Source: Enterococcus raffinosus (GTDB lineage Bacteria > Bacillota > Bacilli > Lactobacillales > Enterococcaceae). From it: a stretch of DNA of 32,015 bases. Below are positions 1 to 8,047 of this stretch, one piece after another. Location: positions 1 through 32,015 of the forward strand of contig NZ_JAHLOS010000048.1 of the NCBI RefSeq assembly GCF_018917525.1, in the 5' to 3' direction. Below the pieces are notes generated by a model. It did no database searches. It was not told the DNA's origin and worked only from the letters and a program-made list of their open reading frames with translations. The position numbers and the translations under genes are program-made. Every line of letters begins with the position of its first letter. Position 1 is the first letter of the stretch.

Positions 1-46
1 CATGGAACGAAACTGTTCAAGCGAACTGCCGCGCAAACTATTAACA

Positions 47-92
47 AATCCCGCCATCATCCTTAACTATGCAGGATGATTACGGGATTTTT
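47..92 (+). terminator. Rho-independent terminator of an upstream gene
   Basis: A long stem pairs AATCCCG and ATCATCC on the left with GGATGAT and CGGGATT on the right, followed by a short T run. It probably ends a transcript entering from outside the window. Bases 1-46 are too short to assign; one frame stops with TAA at 42-44, just before the stem, and could be the tail of that gene. Confidence 0.75.
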
Positions 93-225
93 AAATACAC
101 TTTACTATATTACGTTTACAATCATTCAATAAAAAGTTACAGTGAAACAAAATCTGCTTTAAAAGAATGAATCTAACAAATAATTAAGGATTAAATGATA
201 TTCCTTTCATTTTTTGATAGAATGA

Positions 226-239
226 TTCAAACGCTTTCG
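226..239 (+). promoter_or_regulatory. Candidate cre (CcpA) site upstream of the PucR gene
   Basis: TTCAAACGCTTTCG, read on the minus strand as CGAAAGCGTTTGAA, fits the Gram-positive catabolite-responsive consensus WGWAARCGYTWWMA at 12 of 14 positions. It sits just upstream of the GGAGGA ribosome site. This would place the regulator, and so the operon, under carbon catabolite repression. It is a motif match only. Confidence 0.4.
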
Positions 240-256
240 TGAATGGAGGAATACCA

Positions 257-1747
257 TTGAATGTTCAAGATATATTGAGATTGTCTTCCATGAAGGGAGC
301 CAAAATAATCGCCGGTGCGTCTCAAAGCCAGCGATTAGTCACTACTATTTCTGTTTTGGAGGTCTCTGAGCCGAAGCTGTATAGTGGAATGCCTATTAAA
401 GGGGAATACTCCGGAAACGAGTTGGTTCTTACGTCCTTTGCTCAAATCGCTCATGATGTAGAAAAGCAGCTTGAGATTATCTCAATTCTTCATCAACACA
501 GACAGTTAGGGATTATCCTATACTATGTTGGTCTGATCATGCCCGAAGTTTCAGAAAAAGTAATTGCTAAGATGAACGAACTGGAAATGGTTTTGATTTT
601 AATGCCGATTAATCGAATGGATTTGAGATATAGCGAGGTGATCTCTGAAGCTTTGTCCTATATCAGCAAAGAGGAAGCGGATGTGGATCCTCAACAAGAG
701 GTTTTGCTTGAGACGATTCGACAACTGCCTGCACCAAATCAGATTGAAACAGGATTAAGTATTTTATCGGACAAGTTCAAGTGCAGCTTGTTCATTAAAA
801 GTCAGGAAGATGAGGTTTTGTTATCAAAGACGTGGCCGCGAAGTCTGGATCAGAATTTAAGAGAGGTCATTGCTAATAAAAAGGAGAACGAAGCTAAAAA
901 GAATACTCCTGTAGAGCTAAATCAAAATTTTTATTTTCAAACAGATATTCAGTTAACGCTGTCTTCCTTGGAGCACCGTTATTATTTATCCATTTTTAGA
1001 AGAGAACCCTTGGCAGAAAAGCAAATAGATGGAATAAGGACAGTCATTGAAAGAATGATTAAATATTTTGGCGAAGGACAGTTGTTGAATACTGGACAAC
1101 AATTTTTTTCTGCCTGTCAAACAGAGGATTTTCATACGGCGACATTGCTAGCACAAAAAGAAGGAATTGATGTAAGCCAGCCACTAAAACTGTACTGTAT
1201 GCAAAAAGGAATACCTAAAAAGGGCAGAGCCACCTACAAAATGAAAGGAATCTATTATCAAGAAAAGGATCTAGAATGGGTCATCAGCAATTCTTTAGGT
1301 ACGACAGTCACGGCGCTTTTTCCGTTATACGATGCTAAGACCGACTACTTTTATATTGGTAGAGAATTTTTAGGGCTATCATCCGTTTTTGAACAGATGT
1401 CGTTTATTGTGGATCAGATAGAAGATAGTAAAAAAGTTTTTCCAAAGAAGAGTTGTTTTTATCCAGAAGAGCTATATTTGCTGAAGGATGTGACAAAGGA
1501 AACGGAATCGATTTTTTTAGAATCCTATCTGGAGGAGGAATTAATTGAATCGTTAGCAGTTTTCTTTTTGGATTGTGATGAGAATATTAATGATACAGCA
1601 AGCCAGCTTTTTTTGCATAATAATACGATTAAGTATCGGTTGAAACGGGCGCAAGAACGCTTAGGAATGTCCTTTTCTCATACAGCTTCGCGCTATTTGC
1701 TAATTAAAAATCTAATTTATTATCGAAAATACTCGGAGAAAGATTGA
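257..1747 (+). CDS. PucR-family transcriptional regulator
   Basis: This is a probable DNA-binding regulator of the neighbouring permease/DUF917/hydantoinase-like operon. The N-terminus (roughly residues 1-120) has the PucR purine-catabolism regulator pattern, with 'DILRLSSMKGAKIIAG' and 'ISVLEVSEP'. The C-terminus carries a PucR-type helix-turn-helix (HTH_30) around 'NDTASQLFLHNNTIKYRLKR'. The middle is a poorly conserved sensing region. I place the start at TTG 257 because GGAGGA at 245-250 is well spaced for it and homologues begin there; an in-frame GTG at 239 has no ribosome site. Length is 496 aa, normal for the family. PucR proteins classically control purine or allantoin use, but the real effector here is unknown. 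Confidence 0.88.
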   Translation: MNVQDILRLSSMKGAKIIAGASQSQRLVTTISVLEVSEPKLYSGMPIKGEYSGNELVLTSFAQIAHDVEKQLEIISILHQHRQLGIILYYVGLIMPEVSEKVIAKMNELEMVLILMPINRMDLRYSEVISEALSYISKEEADVDPQQEVLLETIRQLPAPNQIETGLSILSDKFKCSLFIKSQEDEVLLSKTWPRSLDQNLREVIANKKENEAKKNTPVELNQNFYFQTDIQLTLSSLEHRYYLSIFRREPLAEKQIDGIRTVIERMIKYFGEGQLLNTGQQFFSACQTEDFHTATLLAQKEGIDVSQPLKLYCMQKGIPKKGRATYKMKGIYYQEKDLEWVISNSLGTTVTALFPLYDAKTDYFYIGREFLGLSSVFEQMSFIVDQIEDSKKVFPKKSCFYPEELYLLKDVTKETESIFLESYLEEELIESLAVFFLDCDENINDTASQLFLHNNTIKYRLKRAQERLGMSFSHTASRYLLIKNLIYYRKYSEKD

Positions 1748-1751
1748 TAGA

Positions 1752-1795
1752 AAGCCGCTTTTGTCAAAATTGACAAGACGGCTTCTTCTATTTTG
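1752..1795 (+). terminator. Terminator after the PucR gene
   Basis: AAGCCG and TTGTCAA pair with TTGACAA and CGGCTT, followed by a T-rich but interrupted tail. It separates the regulator from the permease operon, which then has its own promoter. Confidence 0.7.
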
Positions 1796-1806
1796 TCAGA
1801 TTAACA

Positions 1807-1835
1807 TAGTCAGAGAATTCTCATTTAGCTATAAT
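1807..1835 (+). promoter_or_regulatory. Promoter of the permease operon with an internal palindrome
   Basis: A perfect -10 TATAAT (1830-1835) lies 17 bases after TAGTCA (1807-1812), a 4/6 match to TTGACA. Between them is the perfect 10-base palindrome GAGAATTCTC (1813-1822), well placed to be an operator. The word GTCAGA recurs at about 1795, 1809 and 1852 around the promoter and could be a direct-repeat activator site for the PucR protein. Confidence 0.6.
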
Positions 1836-1880
1836 GATAAAATATTTATTTGTCAGAATATTCAGAAATGAGGGTGTTAA

Positions 1881-3173
1881 ATGGAAGAGACAGTGGAAAC
1901 AAATTCGGGAAATTATGAAAGAGAACGTGTACCAGAAAAAGACAGAAAGCGCTGGTTATCCATTAGTATGGTGTGGATTGCTATCGGGATTGACTTGTCA
2001 GGAATGTTTATGGGGGTCGCATTATCTCAAGGGATGGCTTTTTGGACGGCTATCTACGCGGTCATTATTGGCTCGGTTATTCTAGGAGTTTTGGCAATTG
2101 GCGCGACCTACATTGGAGCGAAGGCTGGATTATCAACGGGAATGATTTCCAGAATCTCTTTTGGAAAGAAGGGCGCATCATTGATGGGAGCAATCATGGG
2201 GATTTCTTCTTTAGGCTGGTTTGGTGTGCAGATTGGTTTCTTTGCTGAAAATATTGGTGCGGCGATTAACCAATTGACGGGTGCTAATACACCTACATGG
2301 CTGTTGTCATTGATTGGTGGGGGGTTAATGATGCTGTCGGCCTTCTGGGGCTATCAGGCGATTGAGAAGTTATGTACGTATTCTGTTCCATTACTAGCTG
2401 TATTAATCATCGTTGCGACACTCATGTCCTTAAATCGGAATGGGACATCTGGTTTGGCTAATGCTCCTCAGGGTTCTACGATCTCATTCGGCTTGGCTGT
2501 TTCTCTTGTCATTGGAGTGTATATGGTGGGGGTTGTTATGGCGCCAGATGTTGCTCGTTGGGCACAAAATCCAAAACAGGCAATGATTGCTGGCTTTGTT
2601 GGCTTTACCGTTGGGAATAGTTTTATGATCATTATTTCACTGATTTTAGTGAAGGTAATGAATACCGCGGACCTTACGGCTGTTTTCTTTACCTTAGGTC
2701 TAGGTATCCCATCAATCCTGGTCTTAACGCTTGCCCAATGGACGACGAATACAAACAATCTTTATTCGGCATCCTTGGATTTTTCGATAGTATTTAAAAA
2801 GGCTAATCCCAAATTGATTACCATTATTTGTGGTACATTGGGTATTTTAATGGCGATGTTTGGGATTTATGGCATGTTTGAAAACTTTCTATCGATTGTA
2901 ACGGTACTAGTTTCTCCGATTGCTGGAATTTATATGATTGACTATTTCTTCTATAAGGAGAAGTATGACTTTTCTTACGAAGATAAGTTGCAGGATTATT
3001 ATCCGATATCTATTTTTTCTTGGGTAGTCGGGAGCACAGTAGCCTTTATGACTAGTCAGCCGCCAGCAGGTTTTGGCTTGTTTACGCTGACAAATGTTTC
3101 TGCGCTAGATGGTATTTTGGTGGCAGGGCTTTGCTATTTTATTGTGACAAAATTGACTAAAGGATGGAAATAA
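1881..3173 (+). CDS. NCS1-family cytosine/purine-type permease
   Basis: This is a membrane importer of the nucleobase:cation symporter-1 family (CodB-like), probably bringing in a nucleobase, hydantoin or similar ring compound. The protein is 430 aa, a usual length, and strongly hydrophobic with about 12 predicted membrane spans. The first span contains the family-like stretch 'WIAIGIDLSGMFMG', and 'VVMAPDVARWAQNPKQA' matches the NCS1 loop pattern. A GAGGGTG ribosome site precedes ATG 1881. The next gene starts four bases after the stop, so they are co-transcribed. Substrate specificity cannot be read from the sequence. Its place between a PucR regulator and two catabolic-type genes supports uptake of a nitrogen source. 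Confidence 0.88.
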   Translation: MEETVETNSGNYERERVPEKDRKRWLSISMVWIAIGIDLSGMFMGVALSQGMAFWTAIYAVIIGSVILGVLAIGATYIGAKAGLSTGMISRISFGKKGASLMGAIMGISSLGWFGVQIGFFAENIGAAINQLTGANTPTWLLSLIGGGLMMLSAFWGYQAIEKLCTYSVPLLAVLIIVATLMSLNRNGTSGLANAPQGSTISFGLAVSLVIGVYMVGVVMAPDVARWAQNPKQAMIAGFVGFTVGNSFMIIISLILVKVMNTADLTAVFFTLGLGIPSILVLTLAQWTTNTNNLYSASLDFSIVFKKANPKLITIICGTLGILMAMFGIYGMFENFLSIVTVLVSPIAGIYMIDYFFYKEKYDFSYEDKLQDYYPISIFSWVVGSTVAFMTSQPPAGFGLFTLTNVSALDGILVAGLCYFIVTKLTKGWK

Positions 3174-3176
3174 CTC

Positions 3177-4274
3177 ATGGAATGGATTACGGTAGAAGAT
3201 TTAGAAAATATTTCAATCGGTGCAACGTTGCTGGGAACCGGTGGCGGCGGCGATCCGTTTGTCGGTCGATTGATGGCGCTGCAGGCGCTTCAAAAATATG
3301 GTCCAGTGAGGGTTTTAAAAGTAGAAGACTTGGACGATGACGCTCTAGTCATGCCTGTTGGGTCGATTGGCGCCCCTTCTGTTTCGAACGAGAAAATTGC
3401 TTCAGAGGAAGAACTTTATGCACCAGCGGAAGTATTAAAAGAAACCTTTCCAGAACGAACGCAAGCGATTATGCCGATTGAAATTGGCGGCGGAAACTCC
3501 TTGCTTCCGATTGCCTGCGCTGCAAAAATGGGGTTGCCAATCGTTGATGCGGATGCTATGGGTCGGGCTTTTCCAGAATCACAAATGGTTACCTTCTTCT
3601 TAAAGGGCTATCAGCCAGAGATTGTAGCGATGGCTGATAGTCAGGGAAATCGAATCATCTATTATCCAAAAGACGGGGAATGGTCTGAAAAGATTGCTCG
3701 AGCGATTACCGATGTAATGGGTGGCAGCGCCAATATGGTTGATAATGTTTTTCCTGGAAAAATTGTGAAAGAGTGCGGGATTCGCGGTACCTTGAGTTTG
3801 GCTAAAAAAATCGGAGAGGAATTAACCAATCCAAAAGAAACAACAGCACCTGTTAAGCGATTGTTATCTACCTTAAATGGGCATTCGTTATTCGAAGGGA
3901 AGATTAAGAATATTGAACGGAATGTGGAAGGCGGCTTTACTCGCGGCAGTGCGTTATTTGCCGGTATCGGAAAGAATAAAGGGGAGGAGCTAGAGGTTCT
4001 TTTCCAAAACGAATTGCTGCTAGCAAAAAAAGACGGAAAAGTTCTGGCCTCTACGCCTGATTTAATCTGTGCATTGGATTATGAGACTGGCCGTCCGATC
4101 ACCACAGAGACTTTACGTTATGGCGCGCGTATTCATGTGATCGCCTTGCCTTGTGACGCTAAATGGCGAACCGAAAAAGGGATAGAAGTAGCTGGACCAA
4201 ATTATTTTGGTTATGAGGTGGACTACAAGCCAGTGGAAGAATTGATGGGAGAAGAAGCGATATGTATAGATTAG
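3177..4274 (+). CDS. DUF917 family protein
   Basis: This 365 aa cytoplasmic protein belongs to DUF917, a family regularly encoded next to hydantoinase/oxoprolinase-like genes. A glycine-rich loop, 'LLGTGGGGDPF' (residues 18-28), and 'IEIGGGNSLLPI' are the clearest family signatures. No signal peptide or membrane span is visible. The gene begins four bases after the permease stop, and its 3' end overlaps the next gene by 13 bases, which implies translational coupling. The biochemical role of DUF917 is not established. The arrangement suggests it is a subunit or partner of the ATPase encoded next, acting on the compound imported by the permease. Confidence 0.85.
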   Translation: MEWITVEDLENISIGATLLGTGGGGDPFVGRLMALQALQKYGPVRVLKVEDLDDDALVMPVGSIGAPSVSNEKIASEEELYAPAEVLKETFPERTQAIMPIEIGGGNSLLPIACAAKMGLPIVDADAMGRAFPESQMVTFFLKGYQPEIVAMADSQGNRIIYYPKDGEWSEKIARAITDVMGGSANMVDNVFPGKIVKECGIRGTLSLAKKIGEELTNPKETTAPVKRLLSTLNGHSLFEGKIKNIERNVEGGFTRGSALFAGIGKNKGEELEVLFQNELLLAKKDGKVLASTPDLICALDYETGRPITTETLRYGARIHVIALPCDAKWRTEKGIEVAGPNYFGYEVDYKPVEELMGEEAICID

Positions 4275-5830
4275 GGATTGATGTTGGCGGAACGAATACG
4301 GATTGCGCGATTTTAGATGAAAACCTAAACTGTATTGGAAAAATCAAAAGCCCTACGATGGAAAATGTTAGTCTAGGAATTGATGCGGCGATTCAAAAAA
4401 TTTTAGCAGAAACGCGTATCCCAACGGATAAAATCAGTGTGGTCATGTTAGGGACTACTCATTGCACGAATGCGATCGTTCAAAGAAAAGAAATGAGCAA
4501 GGTGGGAATCATTCGTTTAGCCAAACCAGCCACCACTGCGGTTGCTCCCATGGTTGGCTGGCCGGAGGATCTTGCCGAAAAAATGAACGCGCAGACAGCG
4601 ATTGTTTCGGGTGGCTATGAATACAATGGAAATAAAATAGCTGAAGTCGATGAAACAGAGATTCGCGAAGTTTGTCAACAAATGAGGGGAAAAGTAGAAG
4701 CCGTAGCAGTCGTTGGCGTATTTTCTCCAGTCAACAAAGAGCAGGAAAAACAGGTTGCCGCGATCGTAGAAGAAGAGTTAGCAGTTCCTGTAACGCTATC
4801 TAGCGAGATTGGATCGATTGGACTGTTAGAAAGAGAAAATGCTAGTATTTTAAACGCTGCTTTAACACAAACGATTCAGCAAATGATTCGTGGATTGAAG
4901 CAAGCGTTAAGTAATAATAACCTGACTTCAGAGGTTTTTATTTGCCAAAATGATGGTACATTAATGAATTTAGAAAAGGCTTTGCGTTATCCTGTATTAA
5001 CGATTGGATGCGGTCCAACCAATTCCATTCGTGGAGCCGCGCATTTAAGCAACTTGGAAAATGCTTTAGTTGTCGATGTCGGTGGAACGACAACAGATAT
5101 TGGGGTTTTGAAAAAAGGGTTTCCCCGCGAGTCTTCATTAGCAACTGTGATTGGTGGAATCAGAACAAATTTCCGGATGCCGGATGTTCTATCGATTGGA
5201 TTAGGCGGCGGAACGATCGTGCACATGGAAAACGAACTTAGAGTCGGGCCAGAAAGCTTGGGCTATCGGATTTTGGAAGAGAGTTTATCTTTTGGTGGCG
5301 ATGTCTTGTGCGCGACAGATATCGCGATCGCTAATCAAAAGAATCATCCGGTAGATGGGGCGGTTTCACCTGAGTTAGAGGTTAATCTAGTGGAACAAAC
5401 GAAGGAAAAAATAAGAGAACTGATTGAAGATGCGATTGATCAAATGAAAACAGATCGTAAGGAAGTTCCGGTTATTTTAGTTGGTGGAGGCAGCATCATC
5501 CTGCCCAAAGAAATGAACGGGGTGTCAGAAGTAATTGTTCCAGAAAATTATGATGCCGCTAATGCGATTGGGGCGGCTTTAGGTGAAGTTTCTGGTGAAG
5601 TAAATTCGGTCTATTCATTAGAAAATCAAACGCAAGAAGAGGCAGTGAATCTGGCGATCAACACTGCTCGAAAAGAAGCGATTGATTCAGGCGCGTCCGT
5701 TGATACTTTGAAAACAATTTTTGTCGAAGTCATTCCTTTGGCCTATCTGCCTAAGCAGGCCGTTAATATTAAAGTTAAGGTTGCTGGTAAATTGAGCTTC
5801 TCTGAGGTATTTGCATCAATAAAGAGCTAA
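4262..5830 (+). CDS. Hydantoinase/oxoprolinase family ATPase-like protein
   Basis: This is a 522 aa protein of the hydantoinase A/oxoprolinase family, which use ATP to open cyclic amides. The N-terminal phosphate-binding signature 'GIDVGGTNTDCAI' (residues 5-17) and a second one, 'VVDVGGTTTDIGVL', identify the actin-like ATPase fold. 'VILVGGGSIILP' near the C-terminus completes the nucleotide site. It is shorter than classical HyuA (about 700 aa), as is usual for the class paired with DUF917. No HyuB-like partner is present. It overlaps the DUF917 gene by 13 bases and ends the operon before a strong terminator. The substrate is unknown; a hydantoin, oxoproline or related lactam is inferred from family membership only. 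Confidence 0.85.
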   Translation: MYRLGIDVGGTNTDCAILDENLNCIGKIKSPTMENVSLGIDAAIQKILAETRIPTDKISVVMLGTTHCTNAIVQRKEMSKVGIIRLAKPATTAVAPMVGWPEDLAEKMNAQTAIVSGGYEYNGNKIAEVDETEIREVCQQMRGKVEAVAVVGVFSPVNKEQEKQVAAIVEEELAVPVTLSSEIGSIGLLERENASILNAALTQTIQQMIRGLKQALSNNNLTSEVFICQNDGTLMNLEKALRYPVLTIGCGPTNSIRGAAHLSNLENALVVDVGGTTTDIGVLKKGFPRESSLATVIGGIRTNFRMPDVLSIGLGGGTIVHMENELRVGPESLGYRILEESLSFGGDVLCATDIAIANQKNHPVDGAVSPELEVNLVEQTKEKIRELIEDAIDQMKTDRKEVPVILVGGGSIILPKEMNGVSEVIVPENYDAANAIGAALGEVSGEVNSVYSLENQTQEEAVNLAINTARKEAIDSGASVDTLKTIFVEVIPLAYLPKQAVNIKVKVAGKLSFSEVFASIKS

Positions 5831-5852
5831 AATCATCCGGTTAAGTGAGCAT

Positions 5853-5888
5853 AAATGCGTTTCCTATTTTTTAGGAAACGCATTTTTT
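5853..5888 (+). terminator. Terminator of the permease/DUF917/hydantoinase operon
   Basis: A perfect stem pairs AAATGCGTTTCCTA with its complement, which runs into TTTTTT. This is a clear rho-independent terminator. Confidence 0.92.
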
Positions 5889-5983
5889 AATGCTGTTCTC
5901 ATACTCAAGCAAGAAATCATTCCATAAATTAAAAGCGTTTTTATGAGAGATTAAAACCGTTATAAATTGGATGGAAATATACG

Positions 5984-6012
5984 TGGAGAAACAAAAAGTA
6001 AACTGTTATAAT
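5984..6012 (+). promoter_or_regulatory. Promoter of the selenium operon
   Basis: TGGAGA (5984-5989, 4/6 to TTGACA) and a perfect TATAAT (6007-6012) are separated by 17 bases, giving a leader of about 20 bases before selD. An imperfect cre-like sequence (TAAAAGCGTTTTTA, 5930-5943, 12/14) lies 40 bases upstream. It could be chance in this AT-rich stretch. Confidence 0.6.
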
Positions 6013-6038
6013 AGAGGGCGTGAAGGATGGTGGAAAGC

Positions 6039-7061
6039 ATGGAGACAGTTCAACAATTAATTGTTTGCGGTGGCTGCAATGCGAAAATCGGACCGGGGAA
6101 TTTAGGGGAGCTGCTGGCGGATTTACCAAAAGCAACCAATGAAAATTTACTGGTAGGATTTGACTCGACAGATGATGCAGCTGTTATTAAACTGCGTGAT
6201 GACTTAGCAATTATTCAAACGTTAGATTTTTTCCCAACGATGGTAACCGATCCTTATCTTTTTGGAAAAATCGCTGCAGCAAATGCGCTAAGCGATGTAT
6301 ATGCGATGGGTGGCGAAGTTTTGTCCGCTCTTAATATTGTCGCTTTCCCAGAAGAAAAGGACTTGAATATATTAAAAGAAATCTTACGAGGCGGGGCTGA
6401 AAAGGTTCAAGAAGCAGGAGCAATCTTGGCTGGCGGCCACTCGATTCATGACCAGTCGGTGAAATACGGCTTGTCTGTAACAGGGACGATTGACCCGAAT
6501 AAAATTTATCAAAACAATACCTGTCAGCTAGGAGATCACCTGATTTTGACGAAGCCATTGGGCGTCAGCATCATCACGGTGGGCTACAGTGCTGAAGAAA
6601 TCAGTGACGAAGCGTTTGTGAAAGCTACCACGAGCATGGAAACATTGAACAAATATGCGATGGATATTATTCGCAAGTACCCGATCAACAGCTGTACTGA
6701 TGTGACCGGCTTCGGCTTGGCTGGACACCTGCATGAAATGATGAACGAGCGTTTTAGTGCGGAAATTCATTCGAAAGATTTACCGTATTTTGAAGAGGCT
6801 TATCAAGGCGCGAAAGAATTTATTTTGACAGCTGGTGGTCAGCGTAATCGGAATTACATGGAACAGAAGATGGATTTTCAGCTTGATGATTTTGGGATTG
6901 AAGAATTGTTGTTTGATCCACAAACTTCTGGGGGGTTATTAGTTAGCGTTCCAGCAGATCAAGCGGACACGCTAGTACAGGAATTACAAGCTGCCGATAT
7001 TCCTGCACAAGATTTCGGCGTTGTCATCGAGAAGCAAGAGAAGGAATTGATCGTTTATTAA
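6039..7061 (+). CDS. selD: Selenide, water dikinase (selenophosphate synthetase)
   Basis: SelD makes selenophosphate from selenide and ATP, the selenium donor for selenocysteine and other selenium products. The N-terminal motif 'CGGCNAKIGPG' supplies the catalytic Cys and Lys (Cys13 and Lys16 here, spaced like E. coli Cys17/Lys20); the position is Cys, not Sec. 'DDAAVI', 'LDFFPTMVTDPYLFGKIAAA' and 'LAGGHSIHD' are PurM/SelD-family nucleotide and metal-binding segments, and 'DPQTSGGLL' lies near the C-terminus. I prefer ATG 6039 (340 aa) with GAAGGA at 6022-6027. An in-frame ATG at 6027 is possible, but its ribosome site would lie upstream of the predicted transcript start. It is first in the operon, and family assignment is secure. 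Confidence 0.96.
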   Translation: METVQQLIVCGGCNAKIGPGNLGELLADLPKATNENLLVGFDSTDDAAVIKLRDDLAIIQTLDFFPTMVTDPYLFGKIAAANALSDVYAMGGEVLSALNIVAFPEEKDLNILKEILRGGAEKVQEAGAILAGGHSIHDQSVKYGLSVTGTIDPNKIYQNNTCQLGDHLILTKPLGVSIITVGYSAEEISDEAFVKATTSMETLNKYAMDIIRKYPINSCTDVTGFGLAGHLHEMMNERFSAEIHSKDLPYFEEAYQGAKEFILTAGGQRNRNYMEQKMDFQLDDFGIEELLFDPQTSGGLLVSVPADQADTLVQELQAADIPAQDFGVVIEKQEKELIVY

Positions 7062-7103
7062 TAGCAATAAGATGAAAGTCAATTGAGGATCGGAGTGAAA
7101 GAA

Positions 7104-7694
7104 ATGTTTAAAATTGATGCGTTAGGCAAAGCTTGCCCGTTACCAGTCATTGAAACAAAAAAAGCACTGCGGGAGCATGAAGTCGTGCAAACACTGGTGG
7201 ATAATGAGATCGCTACGCAAAATTTGAAAAAAATGGCGGAGCAGCTTGGCTATATCTATCAAATGGATCAGGATGCGCCGAACCATTATACTGTGGTTAT
7301 TTCAAAAGGAAATGCGGATCTAACTGAAGAAGCGCCGCAAGCAGTCGAACCAGTAGCTACGGGGGATGATTATATCGTAGTTGTAGATACAAATGTGATG
7401 GGTCGTGGTTCAGATGAACTAGGGAAAAACCTGTTGAAGGGCTTTATCTATTCATTGACTGAACAAGATGTATTGCCGGAAAAGATCATTTTTTATAATG
7501 GCGGTGTGCATTCTGTGGTAGAAGGTTCTGATTCGCTGGAAGACCTTAAGGGCATGGAAGAACAAGGCGTGGAAATCTACGCTTGCGGAGCTTGCTTGAA
7601 TTTTTACGAGTTGACCGCAGCAGTTGGCGAAGTGACCAATATGTATCGCATCGTGGAAATGATGCGCCAAGCACCGAGAATCGTTAAACCATAG
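7104..7694 (+). CDS. yedF: YedF-like selenium metabolism protein (TusA + DsrE domains)
   Basis: This 196 aa protein has an N-terminal TusA-like domain (about 1-72) with the sulfur-carrier Cys11 in 'GKACPLPVIETKK', and a C-terminal DsrE-like domain (about 88-192) with 'YACGACLNFYE' (Cys161 and Cys164). Proteins of this shape are recurrent members of selenium loci and are thought to carry selenium or sulfur as a persulfide-type intermediate. ATG 7104 follows GGAG at 7092-7095; an in-frame TTG at 7083 lacks support. It sits between selD and the DUF3343 gene, all on one strand. Direct delivery of selenium to SelD is inference. Confidence 0.88.
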   Translation: MFKIDALGKACPLPVIETKKALREHEVVQTLVDNEIATQNLKKMAEQLGYIYQMDQDAPNHYTVVISKGNADLTEEAPQAVEPVATGDDYIVVVDTNVMGRGSDELGKNLLKGFIYSLTEQDVLPEKIIFYNGGVHSVVEGSDSLEDLKGMEEQGVEIYACGACLNFYELTAAVGEVTNMYRIVEMMRQAPRIVKP

Positions 7695-7776
7695 AGGGTG
7701 CAGAGCATCATTTGAGCGATGTGGCTTGAAGCTGTAGCTTATTGATTACAGTATTATGAAAAAAGGAGCAGTTTTT

Positions 7777-8043
7777 ATGCAGAGGTACGGTGTTGCGTTG
7801 TTTTATTCAACCCGGGAGGCCATGAAAGCTGAGGAAATCGCGAAGGAAGCCCAACTTGCCGTTCGAATCATTCCCACACCGGAAAAGATTCATGCTAGTT
7901 GCGGCTTTTCTTTGAAATATCCGTTGACGGAAGAGGAGGCGTTAACGTCTTTGCTTACAGCGGCAGAGATTGCCTCAGAGGGATTTTATCATGCAACCCA
8001 AGAAGGTTTGAAAACAGACTATAAATTGGTTCAGAAAGGATAA
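7777..8043 (+). CDS. DUF3343 protein, putative Se/S carrier-like
   Basis: This small 88 aa protein belongs to DUF3343. It has '[18 protein letters not shown]' with a single conserved cysteine (Cys42) in the SCG motif, a pattern seen in small proteins that travel with yedF and selD. It is probably cytoplasmic. ATG 7777 has the strong ribosome site AAGGAG at 7763-7768; an upstream in-frame ATG at 7756 has none. It ends four bases before selB. The lone reactive-looking cysteine fits a selenium or sulfur shuttle, but no activity has been shown for the family as far as I know. Confidence 0.8.
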   Translation: MQRYGVALFYSTREAMKAEEIAKEAQLAVRIIPTPEKIHASCGFSLKYPLTEEEALTSLLTAAEIASEGFYHATQEGLKTDYKLVQKG

Positions 8044-8047
8044 GCAG

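Noticed and set aside
6039-6110. SelD considered as a selenoprotein
   Set aside because: The catalytic position is encoded by a normal cysteine codon (TGC) and there is no in-frame TGA.
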